Positions 18,968-27,516 of a DNA stretch of 64,000 nucleotides are shown here, one piece after another. The position numbers and the translations under genes are program-made. The DNA is taken from assembly GCF_020885975.1 (NCBI RefSeq), contig NZ_AP025183.1:2046001-2110000 (forward strand), read 5' to 3'. The notes beneath the pieces were generated by a model, which was not told the DNA's origin, did not search any database, and saw nothing but the letters and a program-made list of their open reading frames with translations. The stretch is from Flavobacterium ammonificans. GTDB taxonomy: Bacteria > Bacteroidota > Bacteroidia > Flavobacteriales > Flavobacteriaceae. Position 1 is the first letter of the stretch. Each line of letters begins with the position of its first letter.

Positions 18968-19147
18968 TTATAATGTAGGATTATCGTTCAATGGAATTTG
19001 ACTTAACTCATCGATTTTCTCTTTTTTATAAGAGAACACCCATAATGCTAATCCAACAAAGAATAAAAAGAAAATCAATAACGATAGAATTGGATATATC
19101 GCAACTCCGGCGATAGTTTCCATATTGTGTTTAATTTGTTCAAACAT
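18968..19147 (-). CDS. ccoQ: CcoQ-like small oxidase subunit
   Basis: A 59-residue protein read from the ATG at 19147 to the TAA at 18968. It begins MFEQIKHNMETIAG, has one hydrophobic segment (about residues 17-39, ending LALWVFSYKKEK) and a short hydrophilic tail. Size, single membrane helix and location between ccoNO (5-base gap) and ccoP identify it as the CcoQ/FixQ counterpart, which stabilises the cbb3 complex. Sequence conservation of CcoQ is weak, so position is the main support. Confidence 0.87.
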   Translation of the reverse strand: MFEQIKHNMETIAGVAIYPILSLLIFFLFFVGLALWVFSYKKEKIDELSQIPLNDNPTL

Positions 19148-19152
19148 GATCT

Positions 19153-21333
19153 CTATTTATTTTTAACTTTAATATCAGTTCCTAATCGTTGCATATAAGC
19201 AATCATAGCAATAATCTCTCTTTCGTTCATAGGGACAAACTTTTCTCCTTTAGCTGCTGCTTTTTTCTTGCTTTCCTCATAACTTTTTACAAAGTCAGGA
19301 TCATTTTTCAAGCTTTCTTCAATTGTAATAGCCTGAGCTCTTAAATCTTTTTGAGCATTGGCTACTTGTTCTTTTGTATAAGGAACTCCAAGAGTAACCA
19401 TCGCTTCCATTTTATTTTGAATCAATGAAATATCCATTGCTTCATTATCAAACAACCATTTGTATCCAGGCATAATAGAACCAGCTGAAATACTTTGTGG
19501 ATTCCAAAAGTGATTGAAATGCCAGTTGTCATTGTACTTCCCACCTACTCTTAACAAGTCTGGACCTGTACGTTTTGAACCCCAAAGAAATGGGTGATCG
19601 TATACAAACTCTCCCGCTTTGGATTGTGGTCCATAACGTTCTACTTCACTACGGAAAGGTCTAACTGATTGTGAATGACAACCTACACAACCTTCACGAA
19701 TGTATAAATCACGACCTTCTAGTTCTAAAGGAGAATACGGTTTAACACTAGTAATTGTTGGAATATTTGATTTTACCATTATAGTAGGTACGATTTGAAT
19801 AACTCCACCAATTAAAATAGCTACTGTTGCTAAAATGGTTAACTGAATAGGTTTTCTTTCTAACCAAGGGTGGAATTTTTCGCCTTTTAATCTTCCACTA
19901 CTAATTTTTTGTAATTCAGGAGCTTGTGCTAATTCATCTTCAATTGATTGACCTACTCTTAAAGTTTGAATAATGTTGTATACCAACACTAACATTCCAA
20001 TAAGATACATGGTTCCTCCAATGGCTCTCATCCAATACATAGGTATTAATTGAGTTACCGTTTCCAAGAAATTACCATAAGTTAGAGTTCCATCTGGATT
20101 AAACTGTTTCCACATTGATGCTTGTAAGAAACCAGCAACATACATTGGAAGTGCATATAATATAATTCCTAAAGTACCAATCCAAAAATGGAAATTAGCT
20201 AGTTTAGTTGAATATAATGGAGATTTAGTCATTCTTGGGATTAACCAATATATCATACCGAATGCCATAAATCCATTCCAAGCCAAGGCTCCAACGTGAA
20301 CGTGTGCAATAATCCAATCGGTATAATGTGCAATAGCATTTACATTTTTAAGAGACAACATAGGTCCTTCAAAAGTTGCCATTCCGTAACCCGTAATTGC
20401 TACTACGAAAAATTTCAATACAGGTTCTACTCTTACCTTATCCCAAACACCTCTTAAAGTTAATAACCCATTAATCATACCACCCCAAGATGGAGCAATC
20501 AACATTACTGAGAAAACAACCCCTAAATTTTGAGCCCAATTTGGAAGTGCCGAGTACAATAAGTGATGCGGTCCAGCCCAAATGTAGATAAAGATTAAAG
20601 ACCAAAAGTGAACAATTGAAAGTCTATATGAATATACTGGACGATTAGCAGCTTTAGGAACAAAATAATACATCAATCCTAAGAATGGTGTAGTTAAAAA
20701 GAAAGCTACTGCATTATGTCCATACCACCATTGTACTAAAGCATCTTGAACCCCTGCATAAACTGAATAACTCTTTAAAGCAGAAACAGGTAATTCCAAA
20801 CTATTAAAGATATGCAATACAGCTACAGTAACAAATGTGGCTATATAAAACCAAATCGCTACATACAAGTGACGCTCTCTTCTTTTTATGATGGTACCAA
20901 TCATATTGATCCCGAAAACAACCCAAATCAAAGCAATCGCAATATCAATTGGCCATTCTAATTCGGCATACTCTTTTGAAGTACTAAACCCTAATGGCAG
21001 TGAAACTGCTGCAGCAACAATAATTAATTGCCATCCCCAAAAGTTAAGATTACTCAAAAAATCGCTGTACATTCTTGCTTTTAACAATCGCTGTAAAGAA
21101 TAATACACTCCAGCAAACATAGCATTACCCACAAAAGCAAAAATAACAGCATTCGTATGTAAAGGTCTCAATCTACCAAAACTCAACCACGAAATTCCGT
21201 CGGTGATATTGGGAAAAAGAAACATAAAAGCCAGAATAAGTCCAACTAACATTCCAACTACACCAAAAACGATGGTAGCATAAATGAATTTCTTTACAAT
21301 TTTGTTGTCGTAATAAAATTGTTGCATTTCCAT
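19153..21333 (-). CDS. ccoN: Fused cbb3 cytochrome c oxidase subunits CcoN-CcoO
   Basis: The 726-residue catalytic subunit of the high-affinity cbb3 oxidase, in which CcoN (about residues 1-480) and CcoO (about 490-726) are joined. The CcoN part has about 12 membrane helices with haem ligands His59 (PLHTN) and the AHVHVG pair (His344/His346), and CuB ligands His206 (WYGHN) and His256/His257 (GPHH). The CcoO part has one membrane anchor (about 497-520) and a single haem c site CVGCH at 549-553. Fusion is typical of Bacteroidota. It lies 2 bases after ccoS, in the same transcript. Confidence 0.96.
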   Translation of the reverse strand: MEMQQFYYDNKIVKKFIYATIVFGVVGMLVGLILAFMFLFPNITDGISWLSFGRLRPLHTNAVIFAFVGNAMFAGVYYSLQRLLKARMYSDFLSNLNFWGWQLIIVAAAVSLPLGFSTSKEYAELEWPIDIAIALIWVVFGINMIGTIIKRRERHLYVAIWFYIATFVTVAVLHIFNSLELPVSALKSYSVYAGVQDALVQWWYGHNAVAFFLTTPFLGLMYYFVPKAANRPVYSYRLSIVHFWSLIFIYIWAGPHHLLYSALPNWAQNLGVVFSVMLIAPSWGGMINGLLTLRGVWDKVRVEPVLKFFVVAITGYGMATFEGPMLSLKNVNAIAHYTDWIIAHVHVGALAWNGFMAFGMIYWLIPRMTKSPLYSTKLANFHFWIGTLGIILYALPMYVAGFLQASMWKQFNPDGTLTYGNFLETVTQLIPMYWMRAIGGTMYLIGMLVLVYNIIQTLRVGQSIEDELAQAPELQKISSGRLKGEKFHPWLERKPIQLTILATVAILIGGVIQIVPTIMVKSNIPTITSVKPYSPLELEGRDLYIREGCVGCHSQSVRPFRSEVERYGPQSKAGEFVYDHPFLWGSKRTGPDLLRVGGKYNDNWHFNHFWNPQSISAGSIMPGYKWLFDNEAMDISLIQNKMEAMVTLGVPYTKEQVANAQKDLRAQAITIEESLKNDPDFVKSYEESKKKAAAKGEKFVPMNEREIIAMIAYMQRLGTDIKVKNK

Positions 21334-21335
21334 AA

Positions 21336-21527
21336 TTAAATTTGTTTTTCTTCTGTTGTTTGTACTGATTTATTTGGGTTTATTTTAAGCTCATCGTCAA
21401 ATAGCATTCGAACTGATGGCGTATAATCATCATCATACTGCCCTGTTTTTACTGCTCGTATAAACGCAATAAAAAAACCAATGGCAACAAGGATACTAAT
21501 AGAGATCAATAAATAAATAACACTCAT
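21336..21527 (-). CDS. ccoS: cbb3 oxidase assembly protein CcoS
   Basis: A 63-residue protein with one N-terminal membrane helix (about residues 3-24) and the family tail AVKTGQYDDDYTPSVRMLFDDE. CcoS is required for cofactor insertion into cbb3 oxidase. It is the first gene of the ccoS-NO-Q-P-G-H transcript, 2 bases from ccoNO, and the FNR-type palindrome with a matched -7 element lies just upstream. Confidence 0.94.
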   Translation of the reverse strand: MSVIYLLISISILVAIGFFIAFIRAVKTGQYDDDYTPSVRMLFDDELKINPNKSVQTTEEKQI

Positions 21528-21545
21528 AACTTACATTTATGTTAA

Positions 21546-21553
21546 CAAAATTA
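21546..21553 (-). promoter_or_regulatory. Predicted -7 element of the ccoS operon
   Basis: On the minus strand this reads TAATTTTG, an exact TAnnTTTG match. It lies 22 nt from the palindrome at 21576-21589 and 18 nt from the ccoS start codon. Confidence 0.65.
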
Positions 21554-21575
21554 AGCCTCCAAAATCTCATAAAAT

Positions 21576-21589
21576 ATGACATTTATCAT
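21576..21589 (-). promoter_or_regulatory. FNR/CRP-type palindrome upstream of ccoS-NOQP
   Basis: ATGACATTTATCAT has 6-bp arms with one mismatch around a 2-nt centre. The gap to the -7 element is 22 nt, identical to that at hemN, so its centre is near -40 of the predicted start. The most likely ligand is the CRP/FNR protein encoded at 24112. Confidence 0.68.
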
Positions 21590-21620
21590 ACCTCAATAAA
21601 TAGTTGATAATTACTATCTA

Positions 21621-23999
21621 TTATTGTAAGTTTTTTTGTGAATAATAATTACTCATTAAAGTAACAAAACTGACTATTGAAATAGTACTCAAAGGCATAA
21701 TTATAGCAGCAACAAGTGGTAACAAATTACCAGTAACTGCAAATAACAAGCCCACTAAATTATATACTAAGGATATTGTAAAACTCATAATTATGGTAGT
21801 AATGGCTTTTTTAGAAAGCAACATAAAAGCATCTAGTTGATCAAAAACACTGGCATCTAAAATAGCATCACAAGCAGGTGAAAAAACATTTACGTTTTCT
21901 GAAATGGAAATCCCTACATTACTTTGCGCCAAAGCACCCGCATCGTTCAGTCCATCACCCACCATCATTACATTGTGTCCTTTTCCTTGTAATTTTTTTA
22001 TAAATTCTAATTTTTGCTCCGGCTTTTGATTGAAAATTAATTCGGTACCTGGAGGTAATAATCGTTCCAATGCTTCTCGCTCTCCTTCATTATCACCCGA
22101 TAAAATTTTCAATTGATAAAGTTGACTTAGATTCACAAAAAGAGTTGACAAGCCTTCTCTATATTGATTGTTAAAGACATATTTACCAACATAAGTATCA
22201 TTGATTGTAATATGAACTGATGTTTGTTGGATATCGGTTTCTTCATTGCAACCCACAAAAGAAGCCGAACCCAATTGGATGTTAGCTCCGTCAATAGTTG
22301 CTCGAATACCCTTTCCTGTTATTTCTTCAAAATGATCCAATTTTAACTTTTGGGTTTCCGGTAAAAAATCATACAACATTCTGCTCAAAGGATGATTGGA
22401 AGCGCGTAATACATTTTTAATCAAAACAACATCCCTTTCTGAGAGTGGATTTCCTTGAAATGAAATATTGGATTTCTTGTTAGTAGTTATTGTTCCTGTT
22501 TTATCAAACACAATAGTATCTACTTTAGCTAGTTGTTCAATTACTAAAGCATTTTTAAGATAAAACTTCTTCTTACCCAGTATTCTTAAAATATTCCCGA
22601 ACGTAAACGGCGCAGTTAGAGCTAATGCACAAGGACAAGCCACAATCAATACCGCAGTAAAAACATTAAATGCCGTATTAACATCTTTAAAAATCCAGTA
22701 GCCAAAGCCCGAAAAGGCAATTAAAAGTAAAATAGGTGTAAAATAGCGCGAAATCTGATCTGTAATTGTCTTGTGTTTTTGCTCCACATTTTTTTGGAAT
22801 ACATCATTACTCCACAACTGCGTCAAATAACTTTGTGAAACGGAATACAACACTTCCATTTCAATCATTTTGCCAATTTGCTTTCCTCCGGCAAATATTT
22901 TATCTCCGGATTTTTTTGTAATCGGAATGGCTTCGCCAGTAACAAAACTATAATCGATCTCGGCCGACTCAGAGATTAATATACTATCCACAGGAATCAG
23001 TTCTTGATTGCGAATGAGTAATCTATCCCCTTTTTGAATATCATATACAGGAATACTTTCTTCAAAATTACCTTGAATTCTTGTAATTGCAATTGGAAAA
23101 TACGATTTGAAATCACGTTCAAAACTTAAAAAACTATAGGTTTTTATTTGGAACATTTTCCCTAAAAGCATAAAGAAAACCAATCCAGTCAAGCTATCAA
23201 AAAAACCAGACCCATAATCCATTATAATATCCACAGTACTTCGCACAAACATAACGATGATTCCCAAAGCGATAGGAATATCAATATTGAGCATTTTAGA
23301 TTTGATACTTTTGTAGGCGGAAACATAGTAACCACTAGCCGAATAGAAAAAACTTGGCAATGACAAGGCAAAAATCAACCAACGAAAAAAGCCGCGGTAT
23401 TGATCCAACCAATATTCTTTTACTTCAAAATATTCAGGAAACGAAAGCAACATAATATTGCCAAAACAAAAGAAAGCAACACCTAATTTATAGGTTAAAC
23501 TTCTATCCACATTATTAGCACCCGCTTCATAGTTTTCTAAACTAATATACGGTTCATAACCAATCCCACTTAATAAATAGACAATTTCTTTAAGTGAAAC
23601 TTCTTCTGGTTTGTAAGTAATACGGACTGTTTTTTGAGGGAAATTAACTTGAGAATTACTTATTCCCTTTTGAAGACGCTGTAAATTTTCCAAAATCCAA
23701 ATACACGAACTACAATGTATATGAGGAATGCTAAGTGAAACAATAGCGGTTGCATTCTCTTCGAATTCCAACAGTTTTGAAACAATACTTTCATTATCTA
23801 AGAAATCATATTTACCATTAATGTCTTGCGGAGTGGCTCCAGGTGATTTTTCAAAATCATAATAACAAGTCATATCGTTGAGACTAAATATTTCATACAC
23901 TGTCTTACAACCCGTGCAACAAAATGATTTGTCGTCAAAAATAACTTCTTCCTTTTTTACAATATCTAAACCACAATGGAAACAGTTTTGTGTGTCCAT
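21621..23999 (-). CDS. ccoI: Copper-translocating P-type ATPase CcoI (FixI)
   Basis: A 792-residue P1B ATPase needed to export copper for cbb3 oxidase assembly. The N-terminus has the FixI-type cysteine pairs CFHCG and CCTGC (residues 6-9 and 27-30), then an HMA domain with HCSSCIW. Membrane helices, the TGEAIP actuator motif, the CPC ion site in VACPCALALT, DKTGTITT with the phosphorylated Asp, and GDGLNDAGAL all follow. It lies 93 bases upstream of ccoS on the same strand and is separated from it by the operon's palindrome. Divergent from the CRP/FNR gene. Confidence 0.95.
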   Translation of the reverse strand: MDTQNCFHCGLDIVKKEEVIFDDKSFCCTGCKTVYEIFSLNDMTCYYDFEKSPGATPQDINGKYDFLDNESIVSKLLEFEENATAIVSLSIPHIHCSSCIWILENLQRLQKGISNSQVNFPQKTVRITYKPEEVSLKEIVYLLSGIGYEPYISLENYEAGANNVDRSLTYKLGVAFFCFGNIMLLSFPEYFEVKEYWLDQYRGFFRWLIFALSLPSFFYSASGYYVSAYKSIKSKMLNIDIPIALGIIVMFVRSTVDIIMDYGSGFFDSLTGLVFFMLLGKMFQIKTYSFLSFERDFKSYFPIAITRIQGNFEESIPVYDIQKGDRLLIRNQELIPVDSILISESAEIDYSFVTGEAIPITKKSGDKIFAGGKQIGKMIEMEVLYSVSQSYLTQLWSNDVFQKNVEQKHKTITDQISRYFTPILLLIAFSGFGYWIFKDVNTAFNVFTAVLIVACPCALALTAPFTFGNILRILGKKKFYLKNALVIEQLAKVDTIVFDKTGTITTNKKSNISFQGNPLSERDVVLIKNVLRASNHPLSRMLYDFLPETQKLKLDHFEEITGKGIRATIDGANIQLGSASFVGCNEETDIQQTSVHITINDTYVGKYVFNNQYREGLSTLFVNLSQLYQLKILSGDNEGEREALERLLPPGTELIFNQKPEQKLEFIKKLQGKGHNVMMVGDGLNDAGALAQSNVGISISENVNVFSPACDAILDASVFDQLDAFMLLSKKAITTIIMSFTISLVYNLVGLLFAVTGNLLPLVAAIIMPLSTISIVSFVTLMSNYYSQKNLQ

Positions 24000-24019
24000 A
24001 CTCTTTGCTCAATTTACCT

Positions 24020-24033
24020 GTGACAAAGGTCAC
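24020..24033. promoter_or_regulatory. Second, weaker palindrome in the ccoI-regulator gap
   Basis: GTGACAAAGGTCAC has inverted 5-bp arms and resembles the other boxes. It contains, on the minus strand, GACCTTTG (24031-24024), a one-mismatch -7 element 22 nt from the main box. It may therefore be the ccoI promoter rather than a second binding site. Confidence 0.45.
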
Positions 24034-24053
24034 CAATAGCTACTACTTAAAAT

Positions 24054-24067
24054 ATGACATTTGTCAT
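24054..24067. promoter_or_regulatory. FNR/CRP-type palindrome between ccoI and its divergent regulator
   Basis: ATGACATTTGTCAT is a perfect palindrome. Read toward ccoI it stands 22 nt before the -7-like GACCTTTG, as at hemN and ccoS. Read toward the regulator gene it ends 9 nt before TAAATTTG, overlapping where the -33 region would be, a position better suited to repression. Confidence 0.68.
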
Positions 24068-24076
24068 AATATTAAT

Positions 24077-24084
24077 TAAATTTG
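24077..24084 (+). promoter_or_regulatory. Predicted -7 element of the CRP/FNR gene
   Basis: TAAATTTG matches TAnnTTTG and lies 27 nt before the ATG at 24112. The expected -33 region is occupied by the palindrome at 24054-24067. Confidence 0.55.
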
Positions 24085-24111
24085 TTTTTCAATAAAGTAC
24101 CTATTTGTATT

Positions 24112-24792
24112 ATGAGTAAATGTGAACAATGTATCGTTAGAGAATTCAGCTCTTTGAAAGCGTTAAACAAAGAAGAACTCGTGAAACTTTCAGAGTGCAA
24201 AGAGTCCTATACTATAAAAAAGGGCGATGTGATTTTTGAGGAAGGAGATACAATTAATGGAATTTACTGTATTAAAGATGGCGTTTGCAAAATGTCCAAG
24301 TTAAGTGCCAATGGTAAGGACCATATTGTAAAACTAATCTCCAAAGGGGAATTGTTAGGACAACGTTCTATAATTAGTGATGAGCCTGTCAATCTTAGTG
24401 CCGTTGCATTAGAAGATATGGAAGTTTGTTTTATCCCTAAATCTGAAATAATGGGATTTTTTGAAAAAAACAATCAGTTTTCCATGAACGTTATGAAAAC
24501 AATTTGTGGCGATTTAAAAGAGGCTGATGTTCATACTGTAAATATGGCTCAAAAAACCGTTAAAGAAAGATTGGCTGAAACGCTACTTTATTTAGCTGAC
24601 ACTTTCGGAAAAAATGAAGACAACAGTTTGAAAGTGCAATTATCTAGAGAAGAATTGGCTAGCATGATAGGTACTGCTACAGAAAGTTGTATCCGTTTAC
24701 TTTCTGATTTTAACAAACTAGGCTTAATTGAGTTAGCCGGTAAAAAAATCACTTTGAAAGATATTGGTAAATTAAAAAAAATGGCAGAATAG
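24112..24792 (+). CDS. CRP/FNR-family transcriptional regulator
   Basis: A 226-residue regulator with an N-terminal cyclic-nucleotide-binding-type beta barrel (about residues 20-120), a dimer helix and a C-terminal winged helix (about 150-220). The recognition helix GTATESCIRLLSDF keeps Glu191 and Arg195 at the spacing used by CRP and FNR to read TGA half-sites. Cysteines at 4, 7, 29, 53 and 59 include an N-terminal C-x2-C pair that could hold an iron-sulfur cluster, but the classical FNR spacing is absent. The ATG at 24112 is chosen; the TTG at 24082 is part of the -7 element. Position and the shared palindromes make it the probable regulator of cco and hemN. Confidence 0.88.
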   Translation: MSKCEQCIVREFSSLKALNKEELVKLSECKESYTIKKGDVIFEEGDTINGIYCIKDGVCKMSKLSANGKDHIVKLISKGELLGQRSIISDEPVNLSAVALEDMEVCFIPKSEIMGFFEKNNQFSMNVMKTICGDLKEADVHTVNMAQKTVKERLAETLLYLADTFGKNEDNSLKVQLSREELASMIGTATESCIRLLSDFNKLGLIELAGKKITLKDIGKLKKMAE

Positions 24793-24818
24793 GTTATCTA
24801 AATCTCATCAAGAAAGCT

Positions 24819-25208
24819 TTAAGAAAGACAAACTTTTATTTCGTTAATCTTATTTACTAATTGATACTTAAGTTCATATGGTATAAAACCAAACTGTATC
24901 TTTTCATTTTGAAGTTCTACGTTTAAAGTACAAGTTCTGTAATTGTGAACTAAATATTCCCCAAATAAATAGATCCCAAACACCAACCAGAAATAAAAAC
25001 CAATTGGATAAAAACTAAAATTTAATCCAATGAAAATCCCTCCAATTATAATGTAAAAGATTTCATACTGTAGCGGAATCTTTTTAACTGAAACAAATAC
25101 TTTCTTAATCTCATTTAATGGTATTCTCTTCTGATTAACAAAGTGTATATTTATTAGGAGCTCTGATTCAACTATCTGAATTTGATCTAAATTTTTAGTG
25201 TAAAACAT
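24819..25208 (-). CDS. Small membrane protein of unknown function
   Basis: A 129-residue protein I do not recognise. It has a short N-terminal beta-like part, two adjacent hydrophobic segments (about residues 50-66 and 70-88) and a C-terminal beta-like region. The order of strands, a two-helix hairpin and more strands resembles small PH-like membrane proteins, but no signature is present. It converges on the regulator gene, with a 26-base gap, and lies in an AT-rich accessory stretch. Confidence 0.55.
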   Translation of the reverse strand: MFYTKNLDQIQIVESELLINIHFVNQKRIPLNEIKKVFVSVKKIPLQYEIFYIIIGGIFIGLNFSFYPIGFYFWLVFGIYLFGEYLVHNYRTCTLNVELQNEKIQFGFIPYELKYQLVNKINEIKVCLS

Positions 25209-25341
25209 ACCCTTTGTATTTGATTAATTGAAAACCTTCTATCAAATTTTATTTCGAGGGCAATGAATTGTAATTTGAAACAAATTTATAAGAGAAAAAT
25301 TGTATATTTAGCCCATTGTTAGCCCATAATACTTCGCACTC

Positions 25342-25503
25342 ATGAATTCCGACAATTACAATCAATTACGAATCGATGTTGAGAAACAAATTGGATTTCG
25401 AATAAAAAAACTTTCGGAGTTAAAAATGGCTCAAGAAGCAATAGAATGGGAAACCAAAAAAAAATTGGTTTCAATACACTTCGACGATTTTTTGGTTTTC
25501 TAA
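25342..25503 (+). pseudogene. 5' part of a frameshifted HTH-like gene (frame before the A9 run)
   Basis: A 53-codon frame from the ATG at 25342 to a TAA at 25501. Residues 1 to about 40 (MNSDNYNQLRIDVEKQIGFR and onward) read as the usual N-terminal helical lead of a Bacteroidota family whose next motif, TLRRFFGFLKS, lies in the other frame, just after nine consecutive A residues at 25456-25464. An A10 or A7 run would join the two parts into one 437-residue protein spanning 25342-26654. Confidence 0.6.
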
Positions 25504-26654
25504 AAAGTACAACTCCAAATAGTAATACCTTAAATACACTTAGTGTTTTTGTGGGTTACAAAAATTATAGTGCCTACCAAAAAGAGTATTTAAGAGACCA
25601 GGATTGGTTTGTATGGACTCAAACTATAAAAATAGAATTAAGTGATTCGATAACGAAAGAAGATCTTGAATGGCTTGAAAGACAACAAAAAACAGATGAC
25701 TACCATATTAAGATTGCTTCAATAATTAAAACGTTCGTTTATAAAAAAAAACACAACGTACTTAATCAATTTTTTGACGAAAGAATATTCCAATTTGACG
25801 AAGCTAACCAACTTAAACTTGCTGCTAACATTTGTTTATTGTTTAGAAGTTTAGACAAAAAGGAAATCAACCAAATTATACAAAAAATAACCTCAAATAA
25901 AACATTTAGAGAAAATATACTGCATTGGTTTGTTGACTACTCTTACTTTAACGGCTATTATGGAAGTTTCATTAAAGAAGCAAAAAAATATGCTCAAGTC
26001 GAAAGTCATGAAGCTTTGTTTTACGATTTAATTTTAAATTACAATCATTATTTATCTTATGGTACTAATTTAATTCCTATCGAATTAAATAGGATTCGAC
26101 CTGACTTTTTTTCTGTTTTACAAGGTCGTTGTTATGCCTACAACTTACTCTATTATAACAAACGAAATGATGAAATTAAATATGAACAAACTTGGAAAGA
26201 TTTATTAAAAAAAATCAATCAATCGGGTCAAGTTAATTTATTTACCATTGAAATTTTTCCGGCATTACTGTTCCTAAAAGATTTTGAAAAAACTACATTC
26301 TTAATTAAAAATTACTATGAAGAACTCTTAACTATTGAAAATTGGAGTGGTTACCCATCTCAAGCAATGATTTTATTGACTCAAACATTACACTTAATTA
26401 GGGAAAATAAAATTAAAGAAGCTAAAATTGGTTTTGATTTAATTGATTTGTCTAAATTCAGTCTTTCGTATTCTGATTATATAAAACTTTTTTATCTACT
26501 TGCTAAGTATCAATTAGCAATCGCTTTATCATTAAATGAAGAAAAACTAAATGAAATTCAAACTGAATATGAATCAATTGTTGATCAAACTGGATTCAAA
26601 CGATTTTCAGTTGATTTCTTGAAACACTACTTGATTACATCTGATTTAAGTTAA
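25446..26654 (+). CDS. HTH-like N-terminal accessory protein, apparently frameshifted
   Basis: A 402-residue frame starting from an internal ATG. The N-terminus carries IGFNTLRRFFGFLKS, then NTLNTLSVFVGYKNYSAYQKEY (split here only in description), a helical DNA-binding-like module seen at the start of many Bacteroidota accessory proteins. The rest is helical and repeat-like without a recognised enzyme motif. The normal upstream part of the module is encoded at 25342-25464 in another frame, so the ATG at 25446 is probably not the natural start. The region is AT-rich. The gene end overlaps the convergent transporter gene by 20 bases. Function unknown. Confidence 0.6.
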   Translation: MGNQKKIGFNTLRRFFGFLKSTTPNSNTLNTLSVFVGYKNYSAYQKEYLRDQDWFVWTQTIKIELSDSITKEDLEWLERQQKTDDYHIKIASIIKTFVYKKKHNVLNQFFDERIFQFDEANQLKLAANICLLFRSLDKKEINQIIQKITSNKTFRENILHWFVDYSYFNGYYGSFIKEAKKYAQVESHEALFYDLILNYNHYLSYGTNLIPIELNRIRPDFFSVLQGRCYAYNLLYYNKRNDEIKYEQTWKDLLKKINQSGQVNLFTIEIFPALLFLKDFEKTTFLIKNYYEELLTIENWSGYPSQAMILLTQTLHLIRENKIKEAKIGFDLIDLSKFSLSYSDYIKLFYLLAKYQLAIALSLNEEKLNEIQTEYESIVDQTGFKRFSVDFLKHYLITSDLS

Positions 26655-27507
26655 TATGTAACACATAGGCTCCAATTGCAATTAATACAAGAGCGAAACC
26701 CATTATTTTATTCCATTTTTCTTTAAAAAATATTGCGCCAAATAGAATTGTTAAAATAGGAGTTGCCAATGGGAAAAGTGATGCTAAAAGGGGATTAGTA
26801 ATTTTCAATCCTAAAAAACCAGTCCAAACGGCTGCAAAAATAAATACAGCCATTATTACTATAAGATAACCTGATTTTACAATCGTTTGTGACCATTGTA
26901 TTTTTACTGATTTAGGTTGAATTATTAATCCGATAGCACCCACCAAAAAAACAATTATTTCTTGATTGACTACTGAAAATAGTGGTGGAATTGATTGTTT
27001 AAAATTATACCAATGTACCAATTCAGATGATGCAAAGAATAGCGACATTAAAATAAAATAAATTATAGTCTTGATGTTGGATTCTCCTGAAGACAGTTTT
27101 TGTATTTGAAAAATGTAAATACTAAATCCTACTATAATTATACTTGCTCCAGACAGAAAATCAAAAAAATTAAATTTTTCAAAAAGAAAAAGGTAGAGTA
27201 CCGTAAACGCAATTGTCAAAAGATTAAATATTCCTAATTGTCTTAATGTCCCTTTTTTAAGAGCCGATAACATACAAATCAATCCAAAAGCACCAAGTAA
27301 AGATGCTATTGTAACTCTGCAAACCGTATTAAAATCAATTTCATATAATATTTCGGGAGAATAAAAAATAAGTACTCCCACTCCTATAATACTAGTTAAT
27401 ATTGCCCTTAAGGACATAACTAACCAACTATTCGCTTGCTGTAATACTTTTTTCCAGAGCAGGTTGTTTAATGAATAAAATACTATTGAAATAATTAAAT
27501 ATATCAT
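26635..27507 (-). CDS. EamA/DMT-superfamily transporter
   Basis: A 290-residue integral membrane protein with about ten hydrophobic helices in two halves, the layout of drug/metabolite transporters (EamA). Typical features are the early N-terminal helix followed by LLWKKVLQQ, and a late helix pair PLLASLFPLATPILTILFGAIFFKEKW, which resembles the EamA end motif. The substrate cannot be predicted. It begins 9 bases after mazG on the same strand, so the two are probably co-transcribed. Confidence 0.85.
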   Translation of the reverse strand: MIYLIISIVFYSLNNLLWKKVLQQANSWLVMSLRAILTSIIGVGVLIFYSPEILYEIDFNTVCRVTIASLLGAFGLICMLSALKKGTLRQLGIFNLLTIAFTVLYLFLFEKFNFFDFLSGASIIIVGFSIYIFQIQKLSSGESNIKTIIYFILMSLFFASSELVHWYNFKQSIPPLFSVVNQEIIVFLVGAIGLIIQPKSVKIQWSQTIVKSGYLIVIMAVFIFAAVWTGFLGLKITNPLLASLFPLATPILTILFGAIFFKEKWNKIMGFALVLIAIGAYVLHINLNQM

Positions 27508-27516
27508 AGTTTGATT

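Noticed and set aside
24020..24033. Independent second FNR box upstream of the regulator
   Set aside because: It overlaps the one-mismatch -7 element expected for ccoI, so the symmetry may be accidental; it is kept only as a weak feature.
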